Source of the DNA: Ustulina deusta
Taxonomy: Eukaryota; Ascomycota; Sordariomycetes; Xylariales; Xylariaceae
Assembly: GCA_023159155.1 (NCBI GenBank)
Contig: JAJNNX010000073.1
Span: 124,001 to 188,000, forward strand
Reading direction: 5' to 3'
Length of the DNA stretch: 64,000 nt
The notes below the pieces were generated by a model. It searched no databases. It saw only the letters and a list, made by a program, of their open reading frames with translations, and was not told the origin of the DNA. Below, in pieces: positions 23,001 through 38,257 of this stretch. How positions within the stretch are numbered: position 1 is the first letter of the stretch; each line of letters begins with the position of its first letter. A program made the translations under genes and the position numbers.

Positions 23001-25599
23001 TTAGTTAGATATTAATTTTTTACCTAATTAGTTTTAATATAGTTAGTATTATTAGTATAAAATCTACTTATTTAATATTTTTTTTGTTTAATCTAGTTTA
23101 TTTTATGCAAATATTCTTAGTATAGTTTTTTGCTATTTTTATTAAATAAAATATAATTTTGCACTTTATATAAGTTTTTAATATTATATTTAGGTCTATT
23201 AATATATTTTTATTTTTTAATATAGCGTTTTGGTTATATATCTAATAGCTATCTGTTTTATTATATTTAATAGCTATATATGCTTTATTAATTATTTTTG
23301 CTTCTTTTTTACTAAAACAAATATATTTTTTTATAATTAAGTTTTTAGTTTTATTACTATTATTAGGATCTATATCCTAAATAACTCTTTTACTATAATA
23401 ACTCTATAATCTATTTATATTTGGTTTTTGTTACTTAAAACGTTAATAATATGCTTATTGCCTTTATTAGTCTTTTTTGTCCTAGTTATTAAACTTAATA
23501 TTATGCTAGCTATTTTATTAATATATTTTAAAATAGCTATTATTTTATTTTTAATTATTCTGGTTGCTTTATTTTTTATAACCTAGCAACAGTAATCTAA
23601 TTTATTATAATTAATCTTGTTTATAATAAAATATTCTAAAATTTTAATACTTTTAACTAAAAATTTATTATTATAAAATATTATTATTTTTATAGTTCGG
23701 CTAGTTTTGCTAAAACTAATTAGTATTAACCGCTTTTTTTTTTTTTTTTTACTACTTTAAATATAATATTTAGTCTTAAATATAATTATTATTATTTTTT
23801 TAGTTAATACTAGCTATTTTTTTTTTAGTTTTTTTAAATATTTATTAATAATTTATTTTATTACTAATTTTAGTATAAACTTTTATAGCTTAAGTAGTAA
23901 TAAGTTCTATAATTATATTAATAGTTATAAATCTTTAGTATTTTTTTAAGCTTTACTATATTTAAAAGTTTTTATAGTATAAGTTCTAATAAGCTTTTTA
24001 TATAATATTTTTTATTATATATTTATAAATAAAAAGCTAAATATTTGTTATGTTTAATTAAATATTTTATTTTTTAATTAGAGCTTTTATAAATATTAAT
24101 AAAGTTACTTTATATTTTGCTATATTTTTTTTAAATAGTTATTAAAACTACTATTATAATATGTTTTTTTATAAAAAAGTCTATTTTTTTATAGCTACTA
24201 TAGCAAACTTATCTTTTATATTGCTTTATTTTTTAAAATATTAAACCTAAAAATAAATATTTATATAGTTAATATTTTTGTTTTTATAAAAAATTATATA
24301 ACTTTTATTAGATTTTTTTAGTATATTAGGCCAAAAATATCCAATTTTTAACAACTTTATTATTAAAAAGCTTATATAAGTTATTATAAATAATTGTTTT
24401 ATTATAATAAAACTTTATTTTTAAGTTATATTTAAATATTATTAAATAATAGTAATAAGCTAAATTATATTATAAAATATTTTAATTACTTATAAATTAA
24501 TATTAGTTATATTTATTAAGTTCTACTTTATAATAGTAGTTTTTTATTATTATTAAATACATCTAGACTTTTTTATTAACGTAGTTATTAATTTTTTTAA
24601 ATAGGCTAGCTTTTTTTTAGTTTTTAATTATTAATAAATATAGCTTTTTAAAGTTTAGAATTTTTGCTTATAAACATAATCGTTTAATTTTTTATTAACT
24701 ATAGCTTTATAAAAAGTTTTTTTAACTTTAATATAAATATTATTAAAAATATTGTTTAACTGTTATTTTTTAAGTACTAGCTTTTTTATAGGATCTAGTT
24801 CTTTATTTTTGTTAAAAAAACAGTTAAAAGTATTAAAAGTCTTTTAGTTCTAGTCTAGTTAAATAATTTTAGCAAAAATATATTTATATATATTACTTTT
24901 ATATTTAACGTTTTAATAATTAAAATTATTAAAAAAAATTATAGATTTATTTAATTTAAATTAAAACAAGTAGTATTATATATATTAATTTTACTTTAAT
25001 ATTTAACTTATTTTTTTCAAAATTTTTATAACTATATTATTATATTATAATTTATTTAAAGTATTATCTTTTGTGCTAGTTCTAACGTTTAGTTATAAAA
25101 TTAATATATTTTATTTTTTTTATAGCGTAACAAATAGTAATTATTATTTTTAAAACAGCGCTAAAATATTTTATGCTTTTATTTTATTTTGTATTACTAT
25201 ATAGTTACTAAGGCCTAAACTAATAAAAAGTTAAAAGTTAAAACATAATTATTTAATTACTAAACTTAAATATAATAATTATTTAAACTTAGGTTAATAA
25301 CTAAAACGTAGCAACTTATTAACTCTGCTTATATTAAGCTAAATATAAAAATATTATAACTAAATCTAACTTTAATATTATTACTTAAACCTTTTTAAAG
25401 CATAACTTTATTAAAATTTTATTAGTAACAAATAGTTTAATAAGCCTAAATATACATGCTCCCTATAACATAGAGATTAAAGGTTTAGGTTAGTAGGTAA
25501 GCACTACTTGTTACAGCAATTCAGTTACTTATTAAAAATAACAATTATTATATAAAATATAAATAAATGATCTTTTTTTTAAGTATAAAATCATAAGAA

Positions 25600-25670
25600 C
25601 GTCTACCTACTTATAGACATAATGAATATATCTATAGCTATGGCTAACATATCTATAGTTATGCCTATCA
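25600..25670 (-). repeat. Right terminal inverted repeat of element F
   Basis: Reverse complement of 18350-18420 apart from about nine transition differences. TATTT follows immediately at 25671-25675. Confidence 0.8.
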
Positions 25671-25675
25671 TATTT

Positions 25676-27936
25676 AAGTTTTTTTACTAATTTTTTAGGA
25701 GTTATAAAACATGCTAAATATGTCCTAAGTATAAGCATTAAGTATTATATTATTAACTTTCTAAATTTTTTTTTTAAATAACTAAAAAATATTAATTTTA
25801 AGTAAATATAAAATATAGCTATAACTATAAAGTTATAGTATTATTTTAAGTATTTAGCTAATTAATTATTAATTAATTCTAAGTATATTAGTAGTTCTAT
25901 AAAAAAACTAACTAAGTTTAATATAAATATATTTTTAGTAGCTAGTAATAAAAACTTTTATTTAGTATTGTTTTAAAATAAATAATAATAATAAAATTAG
26001 ATAATATAATAATTAATAGCTTAATATTAATAAATAAAATTATTTTAATAAATTTAAAGTTTTTATAATAATATATAAACAAAAAAAATTTTTTTTTTAT
26101 AGTAATAATTATATAATTATTTTATTATTTTTAGTTATAAAGCAGCTTTACTAATATATAGAATATTTTATTAAAAGTAGTAATAAATATTAATAAATTT
26201 AAAAGTTCTTTAAAATAAAACGTTTAAAAAAATAAAAGTTTTTAAAAACAAGTTAAATAAATCCTATATAAATAAATAATTTTACGGCTTTTTAAAATAT
26301 AATATTATTAAATATATAAAGTTTTGCCTAATTTTATTTTTATTTATTTTAAACTTAAAATATTTTAAAAAGCTAAAAACTTATTTTTTAGTAATGCTTT
26401 AGTTAACCTATTTATTATTTATTAGTTAATAAAAATATACTAAAGCTTAATATTATTATTAGTTTATTATTTATAAATAAACTTAAACTAAATAGTTATA
26501 TATTTAGTATTAATATAATATAAAAAGTTATTTGTTAAAACAATAGCTTTTTAGTTATTTTTATAAATAATTATAGTGCTTATGTTTTAAGTAATATTTA
26601 GTTTTTTTAATAGTTTATATTTAACTAATATATTTAGCTTTATAAAAAAATAAAAATATAGTAGCTTATTATTTAAAATTTTAACTAAATGTTTTACTAC
26701 TAATATAAAAAATATATTTTAAAATAAACCTATAAATATTTTAGTTATTAGTATAGTTTATATTAATATAGCTAACTAGGTTTTAAAGTTTTTTACAATA
26801 TATTAATTTTATATTTGTAGTTTTTTTTAAGTATTTAAAAATATAGCTAACTACTGATCTATAGGCCTTATTAATCCTTACTATAAATCAATTATAAAAA
26901 ATAATAATAAATATAATATTAGATTAAGTACTAAGCATGATATATATTAATAATTTTATAATATTTATATATTAAGCTTTATTTTTAAATATAAATATAT
27001 AATCTATTAGTAATAATTTAAAAGCTTTAGTTTTTATAGAAATATTTTTAAGTTTTATTTTTTAAAAATTAAAATTTTAAAAAACTTTTTTTATATAAAT
27101 ATTTTGCTTAAAATAAATTGCTTTGTTAGGCCGGTTTTTTTTAATAGTTATTTTTAAATAGTATAAACAAAGTTTAAGATCTATTATATTAAACTTATTA
27201 TATAAAACAAACTTTATTTTATTAATTTTTTTTATAAAAAAAGGAATAAATAAAAAATTATTTATATAAATAATAATATAAATATATCTTTTAATAAATA
27301 CTTTAATATTAATATTTAAAAAAACAAAGCTAAATTTTTTTTAAAAAAATAATTAAAATTTTATACTAGATTTTAAATGTTTATTTTAAGTTATATAAAA
27401 CTTTTTATAATTTATATATTTTACTAGTACTATTTTTAGACTTGGTTAATTGTTTAATATAGATCTTTTTATTTATTTTTTTTAAAAAAACGCTATTTTA
27501 ATATTTATTTATTTAAGCTTAAGATTAAAAACTATAGCAATAATAAAAATTATTTTATAGTTTATAAGTTTAATTATTAAAATAAAAGTTTTATTATAAT
27601 TAAAGCTTTTTATTTGTTTAAAATTTCTAACTATTTAGCAAACTTTATAATAAACAATTAATTTATTTAGTTTGCGCTTTAATTTAAATATTTATTTTTT
27701 AAACAATACTTTATGTTTTAATAAAAAATTATAAAAGATTTAAGTTTTATTATTAACTAATAATTTATGTTTATTTTTTATATTTTTATAGTAGTTATAC
27801 TAATAAGCGCTATTTTTAGTTTAGTTATTTTTACTAAAAAAAAAAACATATATAATACTAATAAATAATACTATTATTTAAAATAGGTTAATATTAATTT
27901 AATTTATTACTACTTTATATACTAGGTTTAACGTTA
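25676..27936. other. RIP-mutated sequence between elements F and B
   Basis: About 2.3 kb of AT-rich sequence with no readable gene and no recognised element end. Confidence 0.4.
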
Positions 27937-27940
27937 GTAA

Positions 27941-28304
27941 TGCAGTAGGGCTAGTGCGCGCGTATAGGAGACAGGTCCTTAGTCATAGAATAGAACGCAT
28001 TTTTGGAGACCTTGGAGATTACGGGACAAAAGGTATAAAAAGCGCGCGTTTTTATTTAAGGCTACAAAAGACTTCTTTTTTTTAAAAATAAATAACGGAT
28101 AATTATTACAAAATACTAAATAGGAGTTAAAAATTTGTTTTTATTAATTAATTATTGCGTTTTTATTTATAATTACAAATTAAATTTTGACTTAATATAT
28201 ACAAAAATCTATAAGCTAAAAAACATAATCTAATATAGAAAAATTAAGTAAGTTTAGTTAGTTTAAATATATAATATACTAATTAGAAGCCTTACTTTAT
28301 TTTA
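27941..28304 (+). repeat. Element B 5' LTR
   Basis: 364 bp. Its first 130 bp are nearly unmutated and include a TATA-like TATAAAAA at 28034-28041 followed by GCGCGCG. Its 3' half is heavily RIP-mutated, the reverse of the pattern in the 3' LTR. Confidence 0.85.
28034..28041 (+). promoter_or_regulatory. TATA-like box in the element B LTR
   Basis: TATAAAAA about 95 bp inside the 5' LTR, in the relatively unmutated part; also present in the 3' LTR. It fits the position of an LTR promoter. Confidence 0.4.
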
Positions 28305-31300
28305 TTAGTATTTTTAGTAAAAAAAAAAAATTAATATTATTTAATATTTTTTAAAACATAACCTATAATTAAAAACTAATATTTTTAACTAATATACCTA
28401 ATATATAAAAACTAACTATTAATTATATTAATTAATTATATTTGTTTTAATAAATCTTTATATAAAGCTAAACTTTTAATATAATTTAATAATATAATAT
28501 AAAAATAATAAAAAACTAATTATAATAAAAATTAAATAAATATAAAATATTAATAAAATTATTATTTTTAAAATAATTAATTATAAAAATACTAATAATA
28601 TTATACTACTTTTATTAAATTTATAAAAAAAACATAAAATTTAACTATAATTATATTAAAAAAGCTAATATATTTATTAAACTTAAATATATATAAGTTT
28701 TTAATAAAAAACCTATAAAAATACTATACTAATTATATATATTTATATAGCAATAAAAACTATAAAATATTAAACAAAAAAATATTATTAAAACTTAAAA
28801 ACTATTATTTTATTTTTAAAATATTTATTATTTTGTTACTTCTATATATTAATAGTTCTAATTAGCAACCTAGAATAAATAACCTAAATATTTTAAAATA
28901 ACTATAAAACTTTGGACTTTTTTTAATAAAGTTTATTTTAAACATTTTAATTATAAATATATTTATTTTTAATACTATATTAACTAATAATCAAACTAAT
29001 AAATATTAATTAGTTTAACTTTTAATATTTATATAATTAGTTCTTAGAAATACTATAATTTTATATATTATTAATTTATTTATTTCTAATTTTATATCTT
29101 GCTTTTAAAACTAATTTAAAAAAAAAAATATAACTAAATAGCTTTATAAAATAAAAAAACTTTTTAAGTTATATAAATTTTTATAAATTAAATAAATTAA
29201 TTAATTATTATATTAAACAAAAATTATAATTAAAAAATATATAATTTAATATATTATTAGTTTTTATATTAATTAAAATTAAACTATTATAAGCTTAAAA
29301 TAAAAATATAAAATAATTAATTTTAAATAAACTTAATTATAAAAAAAACAACTTATTAAGTTTTTTTTAAGTATTAAAATAACTTTTTAAAATTATATTT
29401 AATTTTTTTTTAAATATATAGCTTTAATTAATAAACTTAGCTAAAAAATCTTTTTAATACTTAAAAAGTTTTACTTATATAACTCAATTAAATTAATCTT
29501 TTTTAATTATTTTAAAAATATTTTTAATAAATATAAAATTACTAAAAATAACTTATAATAAAAAGAATATATTAATACTATAAATATTTTTAAACAATAA
29601 GCTAAGTTAGAATTTTTTTTTAGTTATAAATAATAATATTAAGTTTTTTAAACAATATTACTAGCTTAGAACTATTACTAAATATATTTTTTTATTTTAT
29701 TTAGCAAGCTATATAAATATAACTGTTTTAAGCTTTATTAGTTATTTTTTTAATCTAGCTACTTACAACTATTTTTTTTATTATATTTTTAATAGTTTAT
29801 ATATATATAAACCTAATAATTAAACAATTAATAGCTAAAATAAAAAACCTTTTTATTTATAATATTTAAATAATTAAAACAATAATTAAAATAATATAAT
29901 TATTAATTAATTAAAATTAATATTATGCCTTTTTTAGTTAAACGTTTTATTAAAAGATTAGTTAGCAAAGCAGGCAATAATACAAAAATAACTAATTTAA
30001 AGCTTTTGCTACTTAAACATAACAATTAAACTTTTAAAAATATAACTAATTAAATAACTAGAATAATTTTAGAAATACTAGTAATAATTTATATAAATAC
30101 TAGTTTTATAAAGCTAAAGATTATATATAATAAAGCTATAAATTAAAAAAAAAATTGAAAAACTTTAAAGCTTTATATAAAAAATATAACTTTAAAGCTT
30201 AATATATTAATTTATTATATATACTTTAATATATTTGCTTGCTTATAGTTAACTTAAATAAAATATTAAAAAAAAATTAAAAAAAATATTTATATTTTTA
30301 GTTTTAATATAAATTTATTATAACTGCTTTAATAAATATTTTTTAGTAGCTTTAATAGTTTATAAAGCTTTATATAAATTTAATTATATTTTAAAAAATC
30401 TAAATTTTAAAAATAAAACTTAATTATAAAACTTAAAACTTAGCAAAAATAAAATATTTCGAACAATTTAGCTTAACTACTTATTTTAATACTTAAATAA
30501 CTAACTATAATTAATTAGCTTAACTTTAAAATAAAATTTTAAGCTAACTTAGTTTTTATAAAATAATAAAAGCTTAATATTTTAGCTAAAAAAAACTACT
30601 TAAAATTCTAATATAATAAATAGCAAAAATACTAAAATAAGCAAAAGTTTATAGTATTAAAAGTAATTAATCGAATTCTTTTTTTAAATAATTTATTAGT
30701 GCTTATAATTCTAGATTTTATTAGTATATTTAATATATAAGCTTATATAAAAATTATAATAGCAAAAAAAAACACCTAAATAAAAAAAATAATACTATGC
30801 TTAAAACTTATAATATTACTTAACTTTATAAAATAACTAGCGCTATAATAAATATAAATATTAATTAATAAGTACTTTTATTTATTTTTAAAATAAAAAA
30901 ATACTAGGTATTTTTTAATAAAATTAATAATTTATTTAAAACTAAAATAAAATTAATTTAAAAAAAACTACTAAGTTTATTTTTTAATACGTTAGAATTA
31001 TTTGTAGTATAAGCTTTTAAAATAAAACAAATATTAAATAAAAAAACAATTAAATTAAATTAACTAAATAAACTTAAGTTTAAAACAAATAATTAATAAA
31101 TATTAAACATATTTATTTTAGAAATTAATAATATATATATAATACTATAAAAATCTATAAAAAAAGTCTATAAAACTTTCTAAACAAGTATATTTTTATA
31201 AAATATAAAAAATTATATAAAAGTTATACTTAAAATTATAATAAAAATTAAAAAATTACTAAAAAGCTTATTAATTACTAGATTTTTTAATACTAACGTT

Positions 31301-34300
31301 TAATTATATATTTTAGTAAAAAATTATATTAAAAATAATTAATTTTTTATAATTAATACTTAAATAATTTAAAATAAATATTTTACTAAACTAGAAATAT
31401 TTTTATAATTATATAAAAAAATTATTATTTAACTAGTATAGATTGCTAGAAAATATATATAGGCTATTTTTATATATATAGTTTTAAATAAAAAAATAAC
31501 TGCTTTTTTATTTCTAAAAATAAACGTTCTAAGGATTATAAACTATATTTTTTATTTTTAAAATTTAGTTCTAATAGCTATATTTATTTTTAGTAATATA
31601 TATATTATTATTTTTATAACCTTACTTATTTAATTATACTTTTATAACAAATCAATAATTAGAGCTATAAAAAACTAATAGCTATTTATATATAAAAAAC
31701 TGCTATAAATAGCTATAATTAATTTTTAATTAATATTTAAATTTTATTTTTATTATATGCTATTAAAATAACTTTTAATTTAGTATTAAACCTAAATAAT
31801 AAAATTACGCAAAAATATTTCTATAATACTAATTAGCTACTTATAAACTATATAAACTAAATATTAGAGCTAAACAACAATACTTTTTTTATAAATGCTT
31901 TATTAAATAATAAATTCTTAATAGTTTTTAGAACTATTATCTATAAAACTATAAAAAAAACAAAAAAAACAAAAATCTTAAAAGCTAAACAAACAGCGTT
32001 TTTTATTTTTTTTATTTTAATATTTATAATATATAAACCTAAATTAAAAAAAGTTTACTTAATTAATAACATAAAATATAATAGTTCTATACTTCTAAAG
32101 TTAATTAACTAAAAAAAAAAGCTTTAATAAAAATATATAATTAGTATAAACTAAATAAAATATCTAAAAAGAAAAAAATTTATTTAAAAATTTATTTATG
32201 TTTTGTTATATAATTTAAAAAAATTCGATTAACTAAAAAATATTTCTAAAAAATCAAAAAAAATATAAAAACATTAGAACTTATTAATTAAAAAAAAAAC
32301 TTTTAATTAAAATATAATATAAATATAAAATAGCTTTAGCTTAAAATTTTAATAAAATTATATTACTATATAAAATTTAAATAATACTATATAAAGCTTA
32401 ACAAGCAAAAAGAATCTTTATTTTTATACTACTATAAAAAAGAGTACTAAATATACTTAAAACTTAAGTTATAAATAATATATTAAAAAAAATATAATAT
32501 ATATTAGAACATATAGTTTATAATAAAAAAAAATAAAAAACTTAAACTAATTAACTTTATTACTAAACTAAATATAGTTATAATTTAAAATATTTTTTTA
32601 TTAAAAAGCTATAATAAATTTGCTAAAAAATTTGCTATATATAAAATCCTATTAGTAATTAATTTTTTTTTAAATATAATTAAATAATTTTTTTTTTTTT
32701 TAATTAAGTACTAATAGCTTTTTTTATACTATTTAGAATTTTATAAATAATAATACTTTTTTAAAGCGTAACAAATTTAGTAGCTTATTTTTTTAAAATA
32801 ATTAGCCGAATACTATATAATATTATATTTAAAAAATATAAACTATTTTTTAATAATATAAAAATTAAAAAACTTATTATTTGTTATAATAATTAAAAAG
32901 TTATTTTTAATATATAACAATTTATTTTTAAATATATTAAAAATATTAATATAGTTTTATTAAATTTTAAATTAATAAGTACTACTATAAGTAGTATTAA
33001 AAACAAATAGTATAAATTAATAGTAATACTAGTTAAATATTTTTATAGAACTAATAACTACAAACTTATAAAAACTAAAATATTTAAAATTTTAAAATAA
33101 ATAATATATAGTAATATTATAAAAATAAAAGCTTTTTTAAAAATAAATAATTATTATTAAATATAAATAAAAATATATACTATAATAATATTTTTACTAA
33201 CTATACTTTTTTAATATAATATTAAATTTATTTAAAAAAATAATTAAAAACAAGCAATAATAATATTATAATAAGCTGTAATAATTATTTTTTGTTTAAT
33301 TATCCTAGATTATAAAGCTAAAAAAATCTAATTAAAAATTAACGCTTTAAAAAAAAAATAAAACATTATATTTTATTAACTAATTAAAAATAAAATATAC
33401 TTATTTAGATATAAGTTAAAAAGTTAAAAAAAACCTAAATTAAATTATAATATAATAAAAAAGAAATACTTAAAAATTATTAAAGTTTTTTGCTAACTAT
33501 AAAACTATTTATATAAGATTAGATTTTATTTAAAAATAAATATAAAAGTATTAATTGCTTAGTTAAATAATAGATTTTTTGCACTACTTAGCATAGTTCT
33601 AACCTAATAGGTTACTTTTATTAAAATATTTGATTTTAAATTATATTATATTTTTAAAAAAAAATATATAATAGCAAACAAACTATTATATAAACTAAAA
33701 AAACTATTAAATAAATTAAATAATTAATAAAAAAAAATATAAAAGATTTTATTAATTTTTAACTTAATATTATAATAATTAAACTAATAATTGTTTTAAA
33801 TATTATTGCTTTTTTTAAACTAGAATAAAAATAATTAATATACTTATAAAAACTAATAATATATTTTACTACTAAAAGTTTATTTAATTATTTTATAATA
33901 ATAATATAAAAAAAAATCTATAAAAATTGCTTTTAAAAAAAAACAAAACTATTATACTAGATCTAATATTATATTAATAACTTTAATAATTAAAAATAGT
34001 TTTTTTAAAAAAACTATATATAATTAAAATATTAAAGCTAGAACTTTATATACTATAAAATTATTGCTTAATATTACTAGAAAAACTTATACAAAAATAT
34101 TAAAAATGCTTTAAAAAATTATAAGCTATACTAACAAATATAAAACAAGCGATCTAAAAAAAAGTATTATTATAATAAAACTAAAAATATATTTATAAGC
34201 TAAATTCTTAATATTTAATTTATACCTAATAATAATAAGTTTAAAACAATTATTAAAACTAAATATAAAATATTAGTTTATTTTAAAGCAATACTACTTT

Positions 34301-37300
34301 AATTAACTAATTTTAAAAATATTGTTTGATTTATTAAGCAATATATTATTTATTAGTATAATATTTCTATTAGGCTCAAATATAATAATAGTTCTAAAAA
34401 TAAAAAAAAAGTTATAATAGTTAAAATATAATTTAAATTTATAATAACTTATAATATAATATATTATTTCTAAAACTAAAAACTTATTAAGTTAGGCTAT
34501 AAAGCAGTTATTAGTAGCTTTAAAAAAATAACTTAAAAAATAAAAAAAAGCTAAACTAAACAATTTAATAAAATAATCTAAGCTAATAGAACTATTACTT
34601 AATACTATAACTATAATATATATAAAATAGTTTATAGCTAATTACTAGTTTTATTAATTAAAAACGTTATTTTAATGTAGCAGATTATTAATTAGCAAAA
34701 TATTTCTAATTATATATTTTTTCTAATATATAAAATATAGCAATTTAAAAAAAGAAAAAAAAATATAGCTAAGGTCTAACATATTATTACTAAAAAAAAA
34801 TACTAAGCTATAAAATAAGCTAATTAGTAATATATTTATAAGGTTTATTTTATAGTTTTTAAAAAAAAAGATTTCGTTTTTATATTTAATATTTTATTAA
34901 ACAACAATAAATTTCAAAACATTAAACTTTTATATAAATAAAAAAGCTTATTTTTTATAGCATTTAAAAAAAAATATAAAATATAAAATAAAAAAACTAA
35001 AAGAATATATAAAAATAAAAACTTATATATTAAATAGCTTATAACTATTTATTAAAAATAAAATTAAATACTAAAAACTAGTTAATTTTACTACTAATAA
35101 ATAAATAATAAGCTTATTAAAAAACAACTATTATAAAAAAGATATAAATATAGCTAAAACAGCCCTAATTAAAGCTATAATATAACTAAACAAAAACTAA
35201 ACAAAGCCTAGAACATAGCTAAATATAGCTAAAATATAACTAAAATAAGCTTAAATATATTTAAATATAACTTAAAATATAACTAAATATAGCTAAAATA
35301 TAATTTAAACAAACTATAATATAGCTTAAACAAGCCAAAAATACTAAAATATAAATAAAATAATTAAACAAAATTAAAAAATTGTTAGTAATAAAGTTTT
35401 ATTATATTAAATTAAGATTTTAATTAAAATAGGCTTAAAAACTAAGTATTTAAGCTTTAATAATTTATAATTAAAAAAAATCTATTAATTAGCAAGCAAT
35501 ATTTTTTTAAATTTAAAAACTAGAAAAATAAATATAACTAAAATCTATAAATTTAGCACTATATACTATAATAATATTGTTTTAATTAGTTTAGATCTAT
35601 TATAAAGTAATATTTACTATTTGCACTTTTGCTTTTTTTTATTATTTTTATATTACCTTTTTACCCCTAGGAACTTATTTTAAAACAGCAACCTTACTAC
35701 TGCTTTATAAATAAATTCAACTAAAAAATATATAAAATAGCATATAATAATTTTTATTTAATTAGCCTAAATTAAGAACTTTTTTAAACTGTTCTACTTA
35801 TTTAGATCTTTATTTTTATTTTTTTGGGTTATTATTATATATAAATAAACATATTTAATATTACTTATATAATATTTATAGTCTGGCTAACTAACTAAAT
35901 AAATATAATTACTACAAACACTAGATTATAAAAAATTTATTAACTTATATTTAAAAAACAGCTATATTCTAAAACAACTATTATTTTTAAACTTTTAGAA
36001 TTAATAAATATATAACTAGTAAAAAATAAAATTAAAAGTTCTAATTAACTAAACAACAAGTACTATTACTTATACTAGACAATTAAACATTATAAAAAAA
36101 TATTTATTAAATAAACTATTATAGTATAGCTTAATATAAAAAAATATAAGTTTACTAACAAACATTATAACTGTTTTAAACATAGCTTTATTATTAAATA
36201 TTATAAAAAATAAAAAATAAAAATTTTAGTATATATATTAACTAGTAGTATAGCTATTTAAAGCTTTAATAATAAAATAATAAAAAATTTAATAATTATT
36301 ATTAAATATTTTTACTAGCTATATATAAAAATTAAAAGAAAATATAAAACTTATTTGTTTATACTAATTAAAAAAGCTATAATACCTATTTTAACTATAC
36401 TTAAAAGCGTTTTTTTAAATAATATATAGCTTTATTAGCTTATTAAAGTTTTTTAGTAATATTATATGTTTTAAAACTATAGCTCTAAAAAATATATATG
36501 CTTAAAAAAAATATAGCTAAAATTATTAAAGCTATACTAAATTTTGATTAAAAATATATAATATGTTGCAATTTAGCACTAAATAATAGAAAAAATAATA
36601 TAATAATTATTTTAAAAATATAACTTATATATTAATTAGCTTAATTAAAATATTTATTAGTTCTAGTATATATTGTTTCGGTTAGCATTTAATTACTAAA
36701 GCTTTTTTTATAACTTAGCTTTTTTTTAATTAATTGCAATAAAAAATTAAGATTATATAAGTTAGCTTAAAATAAAAAATTTTTATAATTAAAAAAAAAA
36801 ACAATTAAGTATTAAGTTTGCTAGTAATAAAATAATATAGCTAAAAATAATATATAAGATTTAATATATATAATAATAAATTAGTTAATATAAAAGTTTT
36901 AGATATATTTTAATTAGTAATATTTGTTTTTTTTTAAATTATTTAAATTTTTAGATTAATTTATAAAGCAATTAAAGTTTAAAACTTTAACTACTTATTA
37001 GCGATCTAACCAAACATAAATATATTTATATAATATTTAGTATAGCTAATAAAAAAATAATAATTATATAACAAATAAAAATAACTAAAAAAAGCTAACA
37101 TATGTTTTTTGCTTTAAAACAACTAATTATTAAATATTATAAAAAATAACAAAAAATAAAAATATATATTATAATATATTATATATAAACCAATTACTAT
37201 AAATCAAATAAATAAAATTAAGAATATAAAAAAATATAAATACAAATATAGTCTATATAAAAAAATAAGTAGGTAAATTAAAAAAAAACAGCTAATTTAT

Positions 37301-38014
37301 ACAAAACTAATAAATATTATTTTGTATAAAATAAAATAAGTAGAAAAGCCCTAATTAGCACTTTTTTTTAATAATAACTTATATTAAGAAAAAACTAACA
37401 AAGTTCTTATAAAAAAATAATATAAACCAACTAAACTTATACCAGCTTAACAAATTTTATATTTAGTTTTTAATTATTTATTTTCTAGCTAATATATTTT
37501 ATACTACTAATCCTTAAACTATATATTTATTATATTCTATTTATATTTCTAATTATTAATAAATAAAACTAATACCTTGCTTTAATATTAAAACTATTAT
37601 ATAATTAGCCTATTTTAATATTATTACTTTAAATTATTATATTTAAAATATTTTAACTAACCTACCTAAAATATTACTAAAAAGATCTAAAAAATATATA
37701 TACTTTTTCTAATAATATTATTACTGTTATACTATCTAAGCTAGTAAAATATATGTTACTAAATAAACCGCTATATATAAATTATTATAATAAAAAACTA
37801 TTAATTTACTTTTGTTAAAAATATAAAAATATTTTATATAACTGCAAAACTCCCCTAAATATTACAACTTAAGCTTTTTATAACTTGTTTAAACCCGGAT
37901 TAATTAATATATTCCAAAAAATATAATAATATTAATAGCTAAACAGATTAAAAATCAATATACTAATTATTATAGCAATTAGTTATTTTAAACTATAAGT
38001 AGTATTTAAAAATA
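28305..38014 (+). other. Element B interior, left part
   Basis: About 9.7 kb of RIP-mutated sequence with no readable frame. A degenerate tandem repeat lies near 35150-35360. Position suggests it once held gag and part of pol, but nothing in the sequence shows this. Confidence 0.5.
35150..35360. repeat. Degenerate minisatellite inside element B
   Basis: About 200 bp of repeated ATAGCTAAAATATAACTAAA-like units (period about 10/20 bp), blurred by RIP. It could descend from a repetitive coding segment or a noncoding satellite. Confidence 0.6.
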
Positions 38015-38019
38015 CTTTT

Positions 38020-38257
38020 TATAACGGTTAGTATAGTTTATATAGTCTTAGCAAGACCTGTAAGAACTCTAGACCTATATAGCAATAAAATAGAAAGTTT
38101 GCGCACGGACTAACCTAACTTTATAGCTATACATATAAAGTCTATATTTACTTATCTTATAAACTCTAAATTTTTTTTTTTTTTTTTTTTAGTTTAAAAT
38201 CTTTGTTTATAGTATTAATAAACTAGCTATAAAAGCTTTACTTAATTAATCGTAATA
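38020..38257 (+). repeat. Element C1 5' LTR
   Basis: 238 bp, holding a long T run at about 38169-38190, as in every LTR of this family. Unmutated patches such as TTTGCGCACGG survive. Confidence 0.88.

Larger units (their letters stand above)
18350..25670. mobile_element. Element F: large RIP-mutated element with 71-bp terminal inverted repeats
   Basis: The first 71 bases (18350-18420) are the inverted complement of the last 71 (25600-25670), differing at about nine positions, all transitions. The ends read TGATAGGCAT...ATGCCTATCA. TATTT flanks both sides (18345-18349 and 25671-25675), a candidate 5-bp target duplication. Long inverted repeats suggest a class II DNA transposon rather than an LTR element. 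The 7.3-kb interior is too mutated to show a transposase; it may also contain unrecognised nested insertions. Confidence 0.7.
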
